Origin: Candidatus Rifleibacteriota bacterium
GTDB taxonomy: Bacteria; Muiribacteriota; Ozemobacteria; Ozemobacterales; Ozemobacteraceae
Assembly (NCBI GenBank): GCA_012517355.1
Contig: JAAYVD010000114.1
Coordinates: 1 to 64,000 of the forward strand
DNA: 64,000 nt
Reading direction: 5' to 3'
The notes beneath the pieces were generated by a model, which did not search any database, had not been told where the DNA came from, and worked only from the letters and a program-made list of their open reading frames with translations. Each line of letters begins with the position of its first letter. Position 1 is the stretch's first letter. Made by a program: the position numbers and the translations under genes. Positions 20,377 through 29,700 of this stretch are shown here, piece after piece.

Positions 20377-21921
20377 ATGCGACACTTCTTCCTGATCGTC
20401 CTGGCGGCGGGGCTGCTGCTGGCTCCGGCGCTGGCGGGGGAGGCAACCCCCCTGGGCACCTTCATCAAGGGTTCGACCGAGGGGTGTTTCCTCGGCGGCC
20501 CCAACGGCTGGAACCCCCTGACCGAACCCAAGGTGCCCTTCTTCGTGGGCACCCGCCTGAAAACCGAGGGAACCGGCTGGGGCACCCTCGCCTTTCCCTT
20601 CGGCTCCATCGTCCTGCGTGGCGACTCGGAGGTGCGGATCGAGCCGGCCGGGCTGTTCCTGCAGCGTGGCACCTACCAGGCCTTCGTCCGGCGCACCCCG
20701 CAGGGCTTCAAGTTCCGCATCCCCTCGGCGACCCTGTCGGTGCGCGGCACCGTCTTCACCGTCGCCGGCGAGGGCGGTCTGCAGGTCGATGCCGGCACCG
20801 TCGAGGTCACGGCCGGCGGGGAGGCGGGCACCCCGGTCACCGCCGGCAACGGCTGGGGAACGCCGGTCGCCGCCGATGCCACCCTTCCCACCAGCCTGCA
20901 GGCCTTCGAAGCGGCGCTGCGGGCCGAACACGACGGCAAGCCGGCGGAGGCGATCTCCGGGTTCCTCGACCTGCTGGACGCCCCCTCGCTGTCGGGTCTG
21001 CCGGTCTTCCAGGAACACCTGGTGGAAAAAGCGCTGGTCGTCTTCGGCGAGGCCGGCCTCCCGGCCGATCATCCCCTGACGGCCCGGCTGCGGGCCGCCG
21101 TCGGCCGCCTGCCCGAAGCCTGGTACGGGGCCCTGGAGAACGCCCTGGCCGCCGACCAGGCCGCCGCCGCCCAGCGCCTGCTGGGCTTCGCCGCCGCCGC
21201 CCGGGGGGGAGGACCGCCCGACCAGCGTGAACTGGTCGCCCGCGCCCTGCTCGCCGAGATGACCCTGAATGACCAGGTCTTCGAGAAGCTCGTGGACAAG
21301 CTCGGGGCCACCCCGACCCCGGCCGCCACGCCGCAACCGAAGCCCTCCGAATTCTGGTCCAGCTCCCGCACCTTTCTGCAGGCCCTCCACGATCCGCGGG
21401 TGGTCGCCCCCGAGCGGCTGACCCAGATGATCGCCCCGGCGGCGCTGGCCCGGCTCACCCCGCGCGCCGCGGCCTCCCGGGTGGCCCTGGCCTCCCGGCT
21501 GCCTGCCGAAACCCTCGAAGCCCAGGGGCTGTATTACCTGGTCAAAGCCCTGCGGGCCGACGGCAAGAACCAGCAGGCCGACCAGGCGATGGCCTGGTTC
21601 CGGGCCCATCATGCCGGGTCACCGTGGCTCGAACGGGCGGAAAAGCTGCTGGCCAGGGTGCGGTCGACGACCAGGGCCCAGGTGAAGAAGGTGGTCGGGA
21701 AGGCGACGACCGCGACCGTCCGGAACCTGCCGAAGCCCACCCCGACGGCCTCCGCCACCAAAGAGAGCCTCGCCGCCGCCACGGCTGACACCTTCGGCGC
21801 CTCTCCGGAGGCCGGCGGGGAAGACCGGTCGGGCCCCCAGGCCACCGGCACCACCACCTTGTCCAGCCAGGGACAGGAGGCCCCGGCCTGGGCCGCCGAG
21901 TCTCTTGGCGATTCATTCTGA
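20377..21921 (+). CDS. Exported FecR-domain protein
   Basis: A 514-residue protein with a signal peptide (residues 1-20, ALAGE). Residues about 25-160 form a FecR-like beta domain (VPFFVGTRLKTEGTGWG, IVLRGDSEVRIE, PSATLSVRGTVFTV, LQVDAGTVEVTAGGE), the type found in anti-sigma regulators and in exported proteins of unknown ligand. The middle is helical and Ala-rich; the C-terminal 100 residues are Thr/Ala/Pro-rich and end AAESLGDSF. GGGAGG lies 8 nt before the ATG. Given the ECF/anti-sigma pair downstream, it may sense or present a signal to the sigma system, but that is an inference. Confidence 0.8.
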   Translation: MRHFFLIVLAAGLLLAPALAGEATPLGTFIKGSTEGCFLGGPNGWNPLTEPKVPFFVGTRLKTEGTGWGTLAFPFGSIVLRGDSEVRIEPAGLFLQRGTYQAFVRRTPQGFKFRIPSATLSVRGTVFTVAGEGGLQVDAGTVEVTAGGEAGTPVTAGNGWGTPVAADATLPTSLQAFEAALRAEHDGKPAEAISGFLDLLDAPSLSGLPVFQEHLVEKALVVFGEAGLPADHPLTARLRAAVGRLPEAWYGALENALAADQAAAAQRLLGFAAAARGGGPPDQRELVARALLAEMTLNDQVFEKLVDKLGATPTPAATPQPKPSEFWSSSRTFLQALHDPRVVAPERLTQMIAPAALARLTPRAAASRVALASRLPAETLEAQGLYYLVKALRADGKNQQADQAMAWFRAHHAGSPWLERAEKLLARVRSTTRAQVKKVVGKATTATVRNLPKPTPTASATKESLAAATADTFGASPEAGGEDRSGPQATGTTTLSSQGQEAPAWAAESLGDSF

Positions 21922-21937
21922 GCGAAGGAGGGCGAAG

Positions 21938-22753
21938 ATGAAGGCCCGTCGCACCCCCCGGTTCCCGTGTGCCGTTCCCGGCCGCGCCCTTCCGGCCCTT
22001 TGCGCGGTGGTCCTGGTTTCCCTGCTCCTGCCCGGCGGGTTGTCGGCCGGCGACAAGGATCCCGTCGCCTCCGAACCCATCGGGGTGGAGAAAGGCATGT
22101 CCACCATGTCGACCAAGAGCAGCGCGACGATCATGTCCCCCAAGTCCTCCGCCGCGGATTCCGCCCAGCCGCCGATGTACTCGACCGACGAGAACACCGA
22201 CCTGCTGGAACGGGCCATCGAACGGTTCAACCGCGAGCACTGCCCGCCGATGACCCCCATCCGCGAGATCACCCGCTCCACCCTCGGAACCCTGGCGAAA
22301 TACGAATACATCCCCCAGGACACGAGCAAGTATGAAAAGATGGTGATCCGCAACGGCAAGGTGTACAAACCGGTCGACCAGAAGACCGACCCCGGCCAGA
22401 CGACCCCCAGCTTCCCCACCGGCAAGGTTCCCGATTCCCTGATGGGTGTCCTCGAGGTCGTCTCCGAAGGCCTGACCGAAAACTCCCCGACCGGCAAGGG
22501 CACGCCCGCCCCGCCCAAGACGGTTCGCGTCGACGAGCGACGCGGGACCTTCCGCAACGCCAACGGGGAGCTGGTCGAGTTCAAATACTTCGTCCCGTAT
22601 GTTCCGCCCAACCAGACCCCCACTTTCAAGGGCAAGACCGTCAAGGGCGTCCTCGACATGGTGAAGAAGAACGCCCTGCCCGCCAAGTATCAGGGCATCA
22701 GCACCACCACCGGGTCCTCGCGGGTCGCCTCGGGAACGGTGACGGGGAATTGA
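21938..22753 (+). CDS. Exported protein of unknown function
   Basis: A 271-residue protein with an Arg-rich n-region and a long hydrophobic signal peptide (core about residues 18-35, GGLSAGDKDP). The mature protein is Ser/Thr/Pro-rich and unordered at both ends. The middle (about 75-230) has KYEYIPQD, VIRNGKVYKP and ELVEFKYFVPYVPP segments that suggest a small beta domain. No family recognised. AAGGAGG lies upstream of the ATG at 21938, 16 nt after the FecR gene. Its stop overlaps the TTG of the sigma factor gene (TTGA), so its translation may drive sigma factor synthesis. Confidence 0.75.
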   Translation: MKARRTPRFPCAVPGRALPALCAVVLVSLLLPGGLSAGDKDPVASEPIGVEKGMSTMSTKSSATIMSPKSSAADSAQPPMYSTDENTDLLERAIERFNREHCPPMTPIREITRSTLGTLAKYEYIPQDTSKYEKMVIRNGKVYKPVDQKTDPGQTTPSFPTGKVPDSLMGVLEVVSEGLTENSPTGKGTPAPPKTVRVDERRGTFRNANGELVEFKYFVPYVPPNQTPTFKGKTVKGVLDMVKKNALPAKYQGISTTTGSSRVASGTVTGN

Positions 22754-23337
22754 GCCGGAACGGCGCGCCTCCTGACGCCCGGGAACAGGAGGCCGAGCTG
22801 ATCCGGCAGGTCCGGGCGGGCCGGCGGGAGTCCTTCCGGCCGCTGGTCGAGCGGCACTGGCCGCGCATCAAGGGCCTGGCCCGCCGGATCCTGCGGGGCC
22901 CCGACCTGGTCGAGGACATCTGCCAGGAGACCTTCCTGCGGGCGTTCGAGAAACTGGCCTCGTTCGACAACACCCGGGAGTTCGCGCCGTGGCTCGCCAA
23001 GATCGCGGTCAACCTGATCGGGGAGCATTTCCGGAAAGGGGGACAACGGCTCCAGCTGGTGCCGCTCGACGAACGGGTCTTTCCGCGGGCGGTGCCCGAA
23101 CCGGGCGAGGAGGTCATCGGGCGGATGCTGCTCGACGACTGCCTCGAGCGGCTGCCCGTGGCCTACCGCATCATTTTCGTCCTCCGCCACGGCCTGATGT
23201 TCAGCTACGAGGAGATCGCCCAGGTCCTGGACGAGCCCCTCGGCACGGTGAAGGTCAGCCTGTTCCGGGCCCGGGAGATCCTGAAGGTCTTCTGGGCCGC
23301 GGTGCCGACAGAGCTGGCCAGGGAAGGGGTGAAATGA
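22750..23337 (+). CDS. ECF-type sigma factor
   Basis: A 195-residue RNA polymerase sigma factor of the extracytoplasmic-function class. Sigma region 2 includes DLVEDICQETFLRAFEKL (core binding and minus-10 recognition); region 4 includes SYEEIAQVLDEPLGTVKVSL followed by FRAREIL, a helix-turn-helix for the minus-35 element. Region 3 is absent, as expected. The start is TTG, overlapping the previous stop (TTGA); no better in-frame start precedes region 2. The anti-sigma gene follows 1 nt after the stop. It probably directs the envelope regulon that includes the neighbouring genes, but the recognised promoter is not defined here. Confidence 0.92.
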   Translation: MSRNGAPPDAREQEAELIRQVRAGRRESFRPLVERHWPRIKGLARRILRGPDLVEDICQETFLRAFEKLASFDNTREFAPWLAKIAVNLIGEHFRKGGQRLQLVPLDERVFPRAVPEPGEEVIGRMLLDDCLERLPVAYRIIFVLRHGLMFSYEEIAQVLDEPLGTVKVSLFRAREILKVFWAAVPTELAREGVK

Positions 23338-23338
23338 C

Positions 23339-24328
23339 ATGAAGGAACGAACCTGCCACGAGCGTCTGGACTTCCAGGCCTACGTCGACCAGCAGCTTTC
23401 CGGGCCGGAACAGACCGCGGTGGAGAGGCATGTTCGCGAATGCCCGGCCTGCGCCCGGGAACTCGAGCGCACCCGGCTTTTCTTCACCGATCTGCAGGTG
23501 GCCTGCGCGGTCGGCCGCGGGGACCTGCCGACCCCCGCCGAGATCGACGGGGTGATGGCGCGCCTCGCCCGGTCGCACCCGGTTCCCGACTCAGCCGCCA
23601 CCGCCACGGCCCCCTGGGCCGCCTGGATGACCGGCTGGGGGTTCGAAGGCTGGCGCGCCGCCACCGTCGGAGCCGCTCTCGGCCTGCTTCTTCTCATGGT
23701 GTGGGCGGTCCGTTCCCCCGGCCCCCTCCCCCGCCCCGCCACTCCGCCGGCCGTTTCGACGCCGGCCCCGGCCGACCTGTTCGCCTTCACCCTGTCGGCC
23801 CCGCCCAGCCAGGCGCTCGGCGTGGTCGGCAAGCCGGGGGCGAAGATGGCCACCAGGGGGCATCTCCAGTCCGGGACGGTCTACCAACTGCCCTCGGTCG
23901 GCAAGCTGTACGTGACCTTCAAGGGCGAGAACCGCCTGGAACTCTCCAAGCAGGCGCGGTTCGAGGTCGCGGGCACCCGGGTCAGGCTGCACACGGGCGA
24001 CGTCTGGTGCCGCCTGCAACGGACCGGCCGCGACATCGTGGTGGAGACCCCCACCGGCACGGTCACCCCGCTGGGCACCCGGTTCTACGTCGAGGCCACG
24101 CCCCGAGCCACCCGCGTGACGCTCGAGGAGGGCCAGGTGATCCTGCGCACCCGCACGACCACCGTTTCCCTCAAGCGGCCGGGAACCTTGTTCATGCTGA
24201 CCGACGGGACGATCACCACCGAATTCGAAACCCGGGACGTGGCCGTGCAGATCCCCAACTCGCACCTGCCCGACCCCCGAACCCTGGAACGCCCGCCCCA
24301 GGCCGATTCCCTGCAGGACGGCTACTGA
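23339..24328 (+). CDS. Zinc-finger anti-sigma factor fused to a FecR domain
   Basis: A 329-residue membrane protein. The N-terminal cytoplasmic part is a zinc-binding anti-sigma domain with His31, Cys35 and Cys38 (HVRECPAC) and CH at 6-7. One membrane helix follows (about 107-124), then a Pro-rich spacer and an extracytoplasmic FecR domain (about 185-290; VTFKGENRLELSK, VETPTGTVTPLGTRFYVE, VTLEEGQVILRT). This joins in one chain the sigma-holding and signal-sensing halves that FecR-type systems use. It should sequester the adjacent ECF sigma factor until an external signal arrives. It ends ADSLQDGY, close to the tails of the dockerin and FecR proteins. The ATG is 1 nt past the sigma stop. Confidence 0.88.
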   Translation: MKERTCHERLDFQAYVDQQLSGPEQTAVERHVRECPACARELERTRLFFTDLQVACAVGRGDLPTPAEIDGVMARLARSHPVPDSAATATAPWAAWMTGWGFEGWRAATVGAALGLLLLMVWAVRSPGPLPRPATPPAVSTPAPADLFAFTLSAPPSQALGVVGKPGAKMATRGHLQSGTVYQLPSVGKLYVTFKGENRLELSKQARFEVAGTRVRLHTGDVWCRLQRTGRDIVVETPTGTVTPLGTRFYVEATPRATRVTLEEGQVILRTRTTTVSLKRPGTLFMLTDGTITTEFETRDVAVQIPNSHLPDPRTLERPPQADSLQDGY

Positions 24329-24359
24329 CCACCCTTCCGATATCCCAAAAGGCCCCTCC

Positions 24360-24560
24360 ATGCCGGACTATCCTATCGGAACCGTCCGGGTCTGCGACGT
24401 CACCCTGATGATCACCTTCGTCGGTGGCCAAACCTCCATCGAGCCGTCACGAAGGCGGAACCTGGGGGTCGTGCAGGAGTTTCTGCGCCGGGAAGGAAAA
24501 CCGCACGGCGGGTTGGAGACATTCACCGCCTCGCTGGAGCGGTCGGGGAAGAAGGACTGA
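24360..24560 (+). CDS. Small hypothetical protein
   Basis: A possible 66-residue protein, basic, with no signal peptide or recognised domain (DVTLMITFVGGQ, then RRRNLGVVQEFLRRE). AAAAGG lies about 8 nt before the ATG, 31 nt past the anti-sigma stop, so it could be the last gene of that operon. It is convergent with the prenyltransferase gene, 24 nt away. The evidence is position and ribosome site only; it may be spurious. Confidence 0.4.
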   Translation: MPDYPIGTVRVCDVTLMITFVGGQTSIEPSRRRNLGVVQEFLRREGKPHGGLETFTASLERSGKKD

Positions 24561-24584
24561 CGAGGACGCCTGGCGGCGCGAGGG

Positions 24585-25508
24585 TCAGGGCAGCGAGGAA
24601 TACCAGCCGGCGAACACGGCGACGTGGTAGGCGAGCAGGTAGAAGGTGACGGTGCCGCGGTAGACGCGGGCGCCGGCCCGGTCGGGGCGGGCGATGTACC
24701 AGCCGCCGGCCACGACGGTCAGGGCCGCCACCACCCCGGGGTAGAGCAGCAGGCTCGTCGCCCCGCCCGGGAAGCGCAGACCCGCGGCATGCCAGAGCAG
24801 GGCGTAGGCCACGGCCACGTTCACCGCCAGCAGCGCCACGGCACCGGCCGGGGTCAGGCGTCCCGAATAGGAATCGACGCCTTCCCGCTCCTCCTCGCGG
24901 CCGAAGGTCTTGCGGCCGAACTCGAAGACGTTGAAGACGAACCAGTTCCCGAGGCCGAACAGCAGGAACGCGTCGTCGGCCTGGGCGGGCTGACGACCGG
25001 TCGCCACGGCGTGGATCAGCATGCCGAGCATGCTGGCCGAGAAGGTGTGGGTGATCGCGTAGAGTTCGAGCTGGGGGCGCAGCCAGTCGCCGACGAAGAA
25101 CTCCATGCGCATCAGCAGGGTGAAGCAGAGCAGAAAGACGTAGGAGACGAAGACCGGCCAGCCCAGGTTGGCGGCGAGCACCCCTTCGAGCAGAAGACAG
25201 AGCAGGGTTCCCGTGCCGAACTCGCCGAGGCCGATCAGGCCGCGGGCCAGCGGCCGTTCGGGGTTGTGCTCGCGGTCGACCGCGTAGTCCTTCACCTCGT
25301 CGAACATCCGCATGTGCAGGAAGCACAGCCAGATCAGGGCGTAGCCGGCCAGCAGCCGCGGCCAGTCGACGGGGTCGGCCCCGGCGGCCGCCGGCCGGGC
25401 CAGGGCCACGTTGGCCGCGAAGAAGGCCGCCACCATCAGCGAGATGCCGAACGGCTCGTGGCGTTCCCGCAGGAACTGCCACCAACGGGCGATCAATCCA
25501 GGATTCAT
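24585..25508 (-). CDS. UbiA-family membrane prenyltransferase
   Basis: A 307-residue protein with about eight hydrophobic helices. The first Asp-rich prenyl-diphosphate site is clear: FDEVKDYAVDREHNPERPLA, the UbiA D-x3-D-x3-D pattern with the following RP. The second site is less typical, with an acidic stretch FEFGRKTFGREEEREG in its place. Family members attach a polyprenyl chain to an aromatic or polar acceptor in the membrane (quinones, haem O, decaprenyl-phosphoribose, archaeal-type lipids). The ATG at 25508 gives the first helix at once; a longer frame to 25733 adds an unlikely Pro/Arg-rich lead. It lies in the same direction as, and downstream of, the formyltransferase and ligase-ACP-HMGR genes, so it may use a product of that set. 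Confidence 0.82.
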   Translation of the reverse strand: MNPGLIARWWQFLRERHEPFGISLMVAAFFAANVALARPAAAGADPVDWPRLLAGYALIWLCFLHMRMFDEVKDYAVDREHNPERPLARGLIGLGEFGTGTLLCLLLEGVLAANLGWPVFVSYVFLLCFTLLMRMEFFVGDWLRPQLELYAITHTFSASMLGMLIHAVATGRQPAQADDAFLLFGLGNWFVFNVFEFGRKTFGREEEREGVDSYSGRLTPAGAVALLAVNVAVAYALLWHAAGLRFPGGATSLLLYPGVVAALTVVAGGWYIARPDRAGARVYRGTVTFYLLAYHVAVFAGWYSSLP

Positions 25509-25881
25509 GCGGTCACCGGCCCTTCTCCTGTGTCGGGGGGAATGACGGACCTTCCTACCCCACCAACCTACCACGAACCGGGCGGCAGGCGCAGCATCGA
25601 AAGAAGAGGCGAAGGGGGGTGGCCCCAGGAGAGGCGAAAGGTGATGACCCCATGGCGAGGCGGGCGACGGTGGTTCGCCCCGACCTCCGAGGCCGCGGGG
25701 GGGGGGAGGGCCAACCTCCTGCGGGCCAAGCATTCGAGCGTGGTTGGAAAGACCTTGGGAACCGCAGGGGAAGGGGGGAAGCGGGAGAACGGGCGAAGGG
25801 GGACCGTTCTTCGAGGTGGGCCCTGGGAGAACGGCGGAGGCGAAAAAGCACGGTCAGGGAAAGGATGGCCAAGGGGCCGCC
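25509..25881. other. Intergenic region with purine-rich stretch
   Basis: No gene recognised. From about 25750 to 25870 the plus strand is almost all G and A in GGGGAAGG/GGGAGAACGG-like runs, similar in style to stretches at 35160-35600, 36880-36930 and 46510-46570. Confidence 0.45.
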
Positions 25882-26643
25882 CTACAGGCGCAGCCCTTTC
25901 CGGCGCATGGCCTGGATCTGGGCGAAGGTCGGGTTGCGGGTGTGGGGCGTGCCGGTCGACCGGTTGGGCTCGCCGATCAGCGAGCCGTTCGCCTGGACCT
26001 GCCGGAGGACATCGAGGAGGGTTTCCGCCTCGACCCGGCTCGATTCCATCGGGATGTCGACATACGAGGTGAACCGTTTCGCGTCGATCTCGCGCCGGGC
26101 CACCAGGCGGCCGTCGTCGATCTTCTCGTTCATCCAGTGGATGGTGAAGCCGACCGGGCGGCCCTCCGACCAGGCCCACAGGTCGCACATGGTGCCGCGG
26201 TGGTCGGGCAGCAGCCCGTGGTGGATGTTCAGGCAGCCGATCTTCGGCAGGCCAAGGATTTCGGCCTTGTAGATGTTGCGAGTGCGCAGGTTGACGATCA
26301 GGTCGGGGGCCCCGCCCGCGCGCAGGTGGGCCAGGGTGGCGGGCTCGTTCATGCTGCCGCACCGGAAGATCGGCAGGCCGCGCTCTTCCAGCAGGCGCAC
26401 GCGCGGGTCGCCGCACCGGGCCTGCACGAAGTTGCGCAGCAGCGCCAGGCCCACGCGCGGGGCGCCCAGCACCGGCAGCCCGATCGCGTTGCGCAGCACC
26501 AGCCAGGCCGGGATGCGCAGCAGGACGACCTCCTGCACTGTGACCCCGGGCGGCAGCCGCGCCGGGTCGGTGACCTGCGTCAGCAGGTGCAGGTAGTTGT
26601 CGCGAACGTAAGTGACGTCAGAAGTGACGTAGACGACCCGCAT
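25882..26643 (-). CDS. Formyltransferase-fold enzyme (Fmt/PurN-like)
   Basis: A 253-residue protein of the 10-formyltetrahydrofolate-dependent formyltransferase fold. The N-terminal strand is MRVVYVTSDV. The catalytic Asn-His-Asp triad is present: LNIHHGLLPDHRG supplies Asn and His, and EKIDDGRLVARREI supplies the Asp. There is no second OB-fold domain, so it is shorter than Fmt and closer to PurN or to sugar-amine N-formyltransferases. The N-terminal half has an inserted segment with VTVQEVVLLRIPAWLVL. The ATG at 26643 has GAGGAGG at 5 nt. It lies downstream of the ligase-ACP-HMGR gene, with a REP-like hairpin between them. The acceptor is unknown. Confidence 0.82.
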   Translation of the reverse strand: MRVVYVTSDVTYVRDNYLHLLTQVTDPARLPPGVTVQEVVLLRIPAWLVLRNAIGLPVLGAPRVGLALLRNFVQARCGDPRVRLLEERGLPIFRCGSMNEPATLAHLRAGGAPDLIVNLRTRNIYKAEILGLPKIGCLNIHHGLLPDHRGTMCDLWAWSEGRPVGFTIHWMNEKIDDGRLVARREIDAKRFTSYVDIPMESSRVEAETLLDVLRQVQANGSLIGEPNRSTGTPHTRNPTFAQIQAMRRKGLRL

Positions 26644-26665
26644 AGTGCCTCCTCGAAATCTCGGA

Positions 26666-26730
26666 AATTTCGGGGACACATGACCAAATTGCCGAAAAAC
26701 TCACCAAAAAAGTCATGTGTCCCCGAAATT
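26666..26730. repeat. Long hairpin of a dispersed REP-like family, copy 2
   Basis: Nineteen-base perfect arms (AATTTCGGGGACACATGAC and complement) around a 27-base A-rich loop, with extra CCCCGAAATT direct duplicates on the right side. It fills the gap between the formyltransferase and the ligase-ACP-HMGR stop. It shares its core with 9342-9401. As an RNA it is a very stable stem that could attenuate the downstream genes. Confidence 0.78.
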
Positions 26731-26743
26731 CCCCGAAATTCTG

Positions 26744-29700
26744 TCATTTGCCGCCGGGGCGGCCGTAGCGGGCGTGGGCGTCGGCAAACTGGTCGGCGGC
26801 CATGGCGGCGATCAGCGAGATCTCGCCGGCCACGACGGCGCCGGCGGTGATCTCGGCGAGCTTGCGGGCCTTGCGCGGGCCGTCGCACTCGATGATCTGG
26901 AGGCACAGCTGCTGGGTGGGCAGGCGGGTGCCGCCGCCGATCGTGCCGACCATGATGCCGGGCATGGTGACCGAGACGACCAGGGTGCCGTCGCGCGCCT
27001 CGAGCTGGGTGACGCCTGTGGCCGACTCGGCGACGCAGGCGGGGTCCTGGCCGCAGGCGATGAAGAGGGCGGCCAGGACGTTGGCGTAGTGGGCTTGCGA
27101 GCCGAACGAGTGCGAGTGCAGGGCGCTCATCTGGGCCACCTGGGACAGCCGCACCATCCGTTCGGTGGTGGTGTGGAGGAGGCGCACGACGAGGTCGTCG
27201 GGGATGGCCACCTCGGCCACCACGCGCTTGCCGCGATTGCGGGTGAAGTTGACGCCGTTGATCTTCTTGTCGCCCGACAGGTTGGTCTCGAGGAACCAGT
27301 CGGCAATGCGGCCCTGGTAGTTGGCCAGGATGTGCTGGATCGCCTTGTGCGTGGCGATGGTGGTCATGTTCTGCCCCGAGGCGTCCCCGGTCGAATAGAC
27401 GAAGCGCAGGCAGAGGCTGGATCCCATGGGGAAGGGTTCGATCTGTTCGAGTTTCCCGAACCGGGTGGTCGTTTCCGCGACCTCCTTCAAGACGGGGAAG
27501 TTCATCTCGACCCAGTCGGAGAAAGCGGCCATGTCGGGAATGCTGTGGAACATGAACATGGGGGCGCGCACCAGGCTGTCGGCCAGGACCTTGGCCCGGA
27601 CGCCGCCCGCCATGGTGATCACCTGCACCCCGCGCGAGATCGAGGAGACGAGGGCCCCCTCGGTGGTGGCGAGGGGAATGTAGAAATCGCCCTGCGCGTG
27701 GTCGCCCAGCACCCGCAGCGGCCCGACCAGGCCGAGGGGCAGCTGGCTGAACCCGAAGAACCCTTCGATGTTGCCGGCGAACAGCAGGGGGTCGTCGGGG
27801 CGTGGGATGCTCTTGATGTTCCCAGCCAGGCGTTTCTGCAGGAAGAGCTGTCGCTGCTTGACGGCCTCGGGGCTGTAATCGAGCAGGGGGGGAAGGGCGG
27901 TCTCGCTGGCCGGCCGCTCGGTGGCGCGCAGCTTGTCGAGCTGGCCGTCGCGTTTCATGAAGGCGAAGATGCCGCCGAAATCGCGGATGTCCTGGCCGAC
28001 CAGTTCCTTCAGCGACAGCCCGAACACCTCTTCCAGGTGGGCGATCATCGCGATGGTGCCCAGCGAGTCGAGCTGGACGAACTCGTTCAGGCGGGTGGTC
28101 GGGGCGATGCGGTCGGAGGGGACGTTGAGGAAGTGCGCCAGCACCCCACGGAACCGGTCGAAAAGTTCACGGTCGTAGGCATCGAGCGGGCCGGACGGGG
28201 CGGCCACGGTCGGGGTGGCCGGGCCCGGCCGTCCGCCGGCGCCGCGGGGCGGGGCCAGGGAGGGGGCCAGGGCAGGCGCCGGCGCGAGCCGCTCGGCCAG
28301 CACGTTACGCTGCACCTTGAAGCTGGCCGACCGCGGCAGGGGCGTCTCGAGCAGCACGAGGCGGCGGAACCGCTCCCACTCGGGCCAGTCACGGGTCAGC
28401 GCCTCGATCTCCGCCCGCACGTTCTCGGCGTCGATGGCCAGGTGGCGCTCGGCGAAGAACTCCTTGCGGGCCTTCATCACCAGCACGGGAAACTCGTGGC
28501 CGCCCTCCTGCAGGCCGAGCACGCTGAACTCCTCGGCGAAGGGCAGCACGCCGAGCCGGGCCTCGAGCTCGTCGGGGTAGACGTTCATGCCGCCCGCCGG
28601 GATGATGACGTCCTTGGCCCGGCCCCGGATGTAGACGAACCCGTCGGCGTCGATCGAGGCCAGGTCGCCGGTGCGCAGGTACCCGCCGGCGAAAACCTCC
28701 TTCGTCTGTTCGGGGCTGCCCCAGATGCCGGTCAGCAGGGTCGGCGAGGCGACCAGCAGTTCCCCCACCCCGTCGGCGTTGGGCCGGTCGATCTTCAGTT
28801 CGACGGCGGGAAGCGGCTTGCCGACCGACTCCGGGGGGCCCTCCTCGCACATCACCACGCCGCCGGCCGTCTCGGTCATGCCGAATCCCTGCATCGTCCG
28901 GATCCCGCGTTTGCGGAACGCGTCGATCAGGCCGGCGCTGCAGGCGGCCCCCCCGATGATGACGGTCAGGTTGGGGATGGCGTTCTGCACCGCCCGCAGA
29001 GCCAGGGCGAACACCTCGGCCAGGCGCGGCACCAGCAGGGCGAAGGTGACGCGGTACTTGGCGACGGCGCCCAGGATCTCGGCCGGGTTGAACGAGGTCG
29101 ACAGCACCACCCGGCCCCCGACCGCGAGCGGGGTGAGGCCGGCATCGACCAGGCCGAAGACGTGGGTGAAGGGCAGCAACGCGAGCATCACGTCGTGCGG
29201 GGCGAAGTCGCCGATCTCGAGACCGAGCTTGACGGCCGCCGCGATGGCCCCGTGGCTGAGCACCACGCCCTTGGGCTTGCCGGTGGTGCCGGAGGTGTAG
29301 ATGATGGCCGCCGCGTCCTTGGCCTTGGGGGCGGCGGGCGGCTTGGCCGGGGCCGGCGGGTCGCCGCGCGACTTCAGGATCTCGAACTGGAAGTTGACGA
29401 CCGGGCAGGCGTGGGTCAGCTTGGGGTAGAGGCCGTCCCACCGCTCCTGGAAGCGGCGGGTGACCACGATGGCCGAGGGCGTGCAATCGTCGACGATGTT
29501 CAGCACCCGCTGGTCGGCGCAGGTCCCGTCGACGGGGACGGCGATCGCCCCGTAGCCGGTGACGCCGACGAAGAACGGCAGCCACTTGTAGTGGTTCTCC
29601 CCGACGATCAGGATCCGGTCTCCCTTGTGGACCCCGAGCGTGGCCAGCAGCCGACCGACCTCCTCGACGATCTCCCTGAACTCACCGTAGGTCATGTCGA

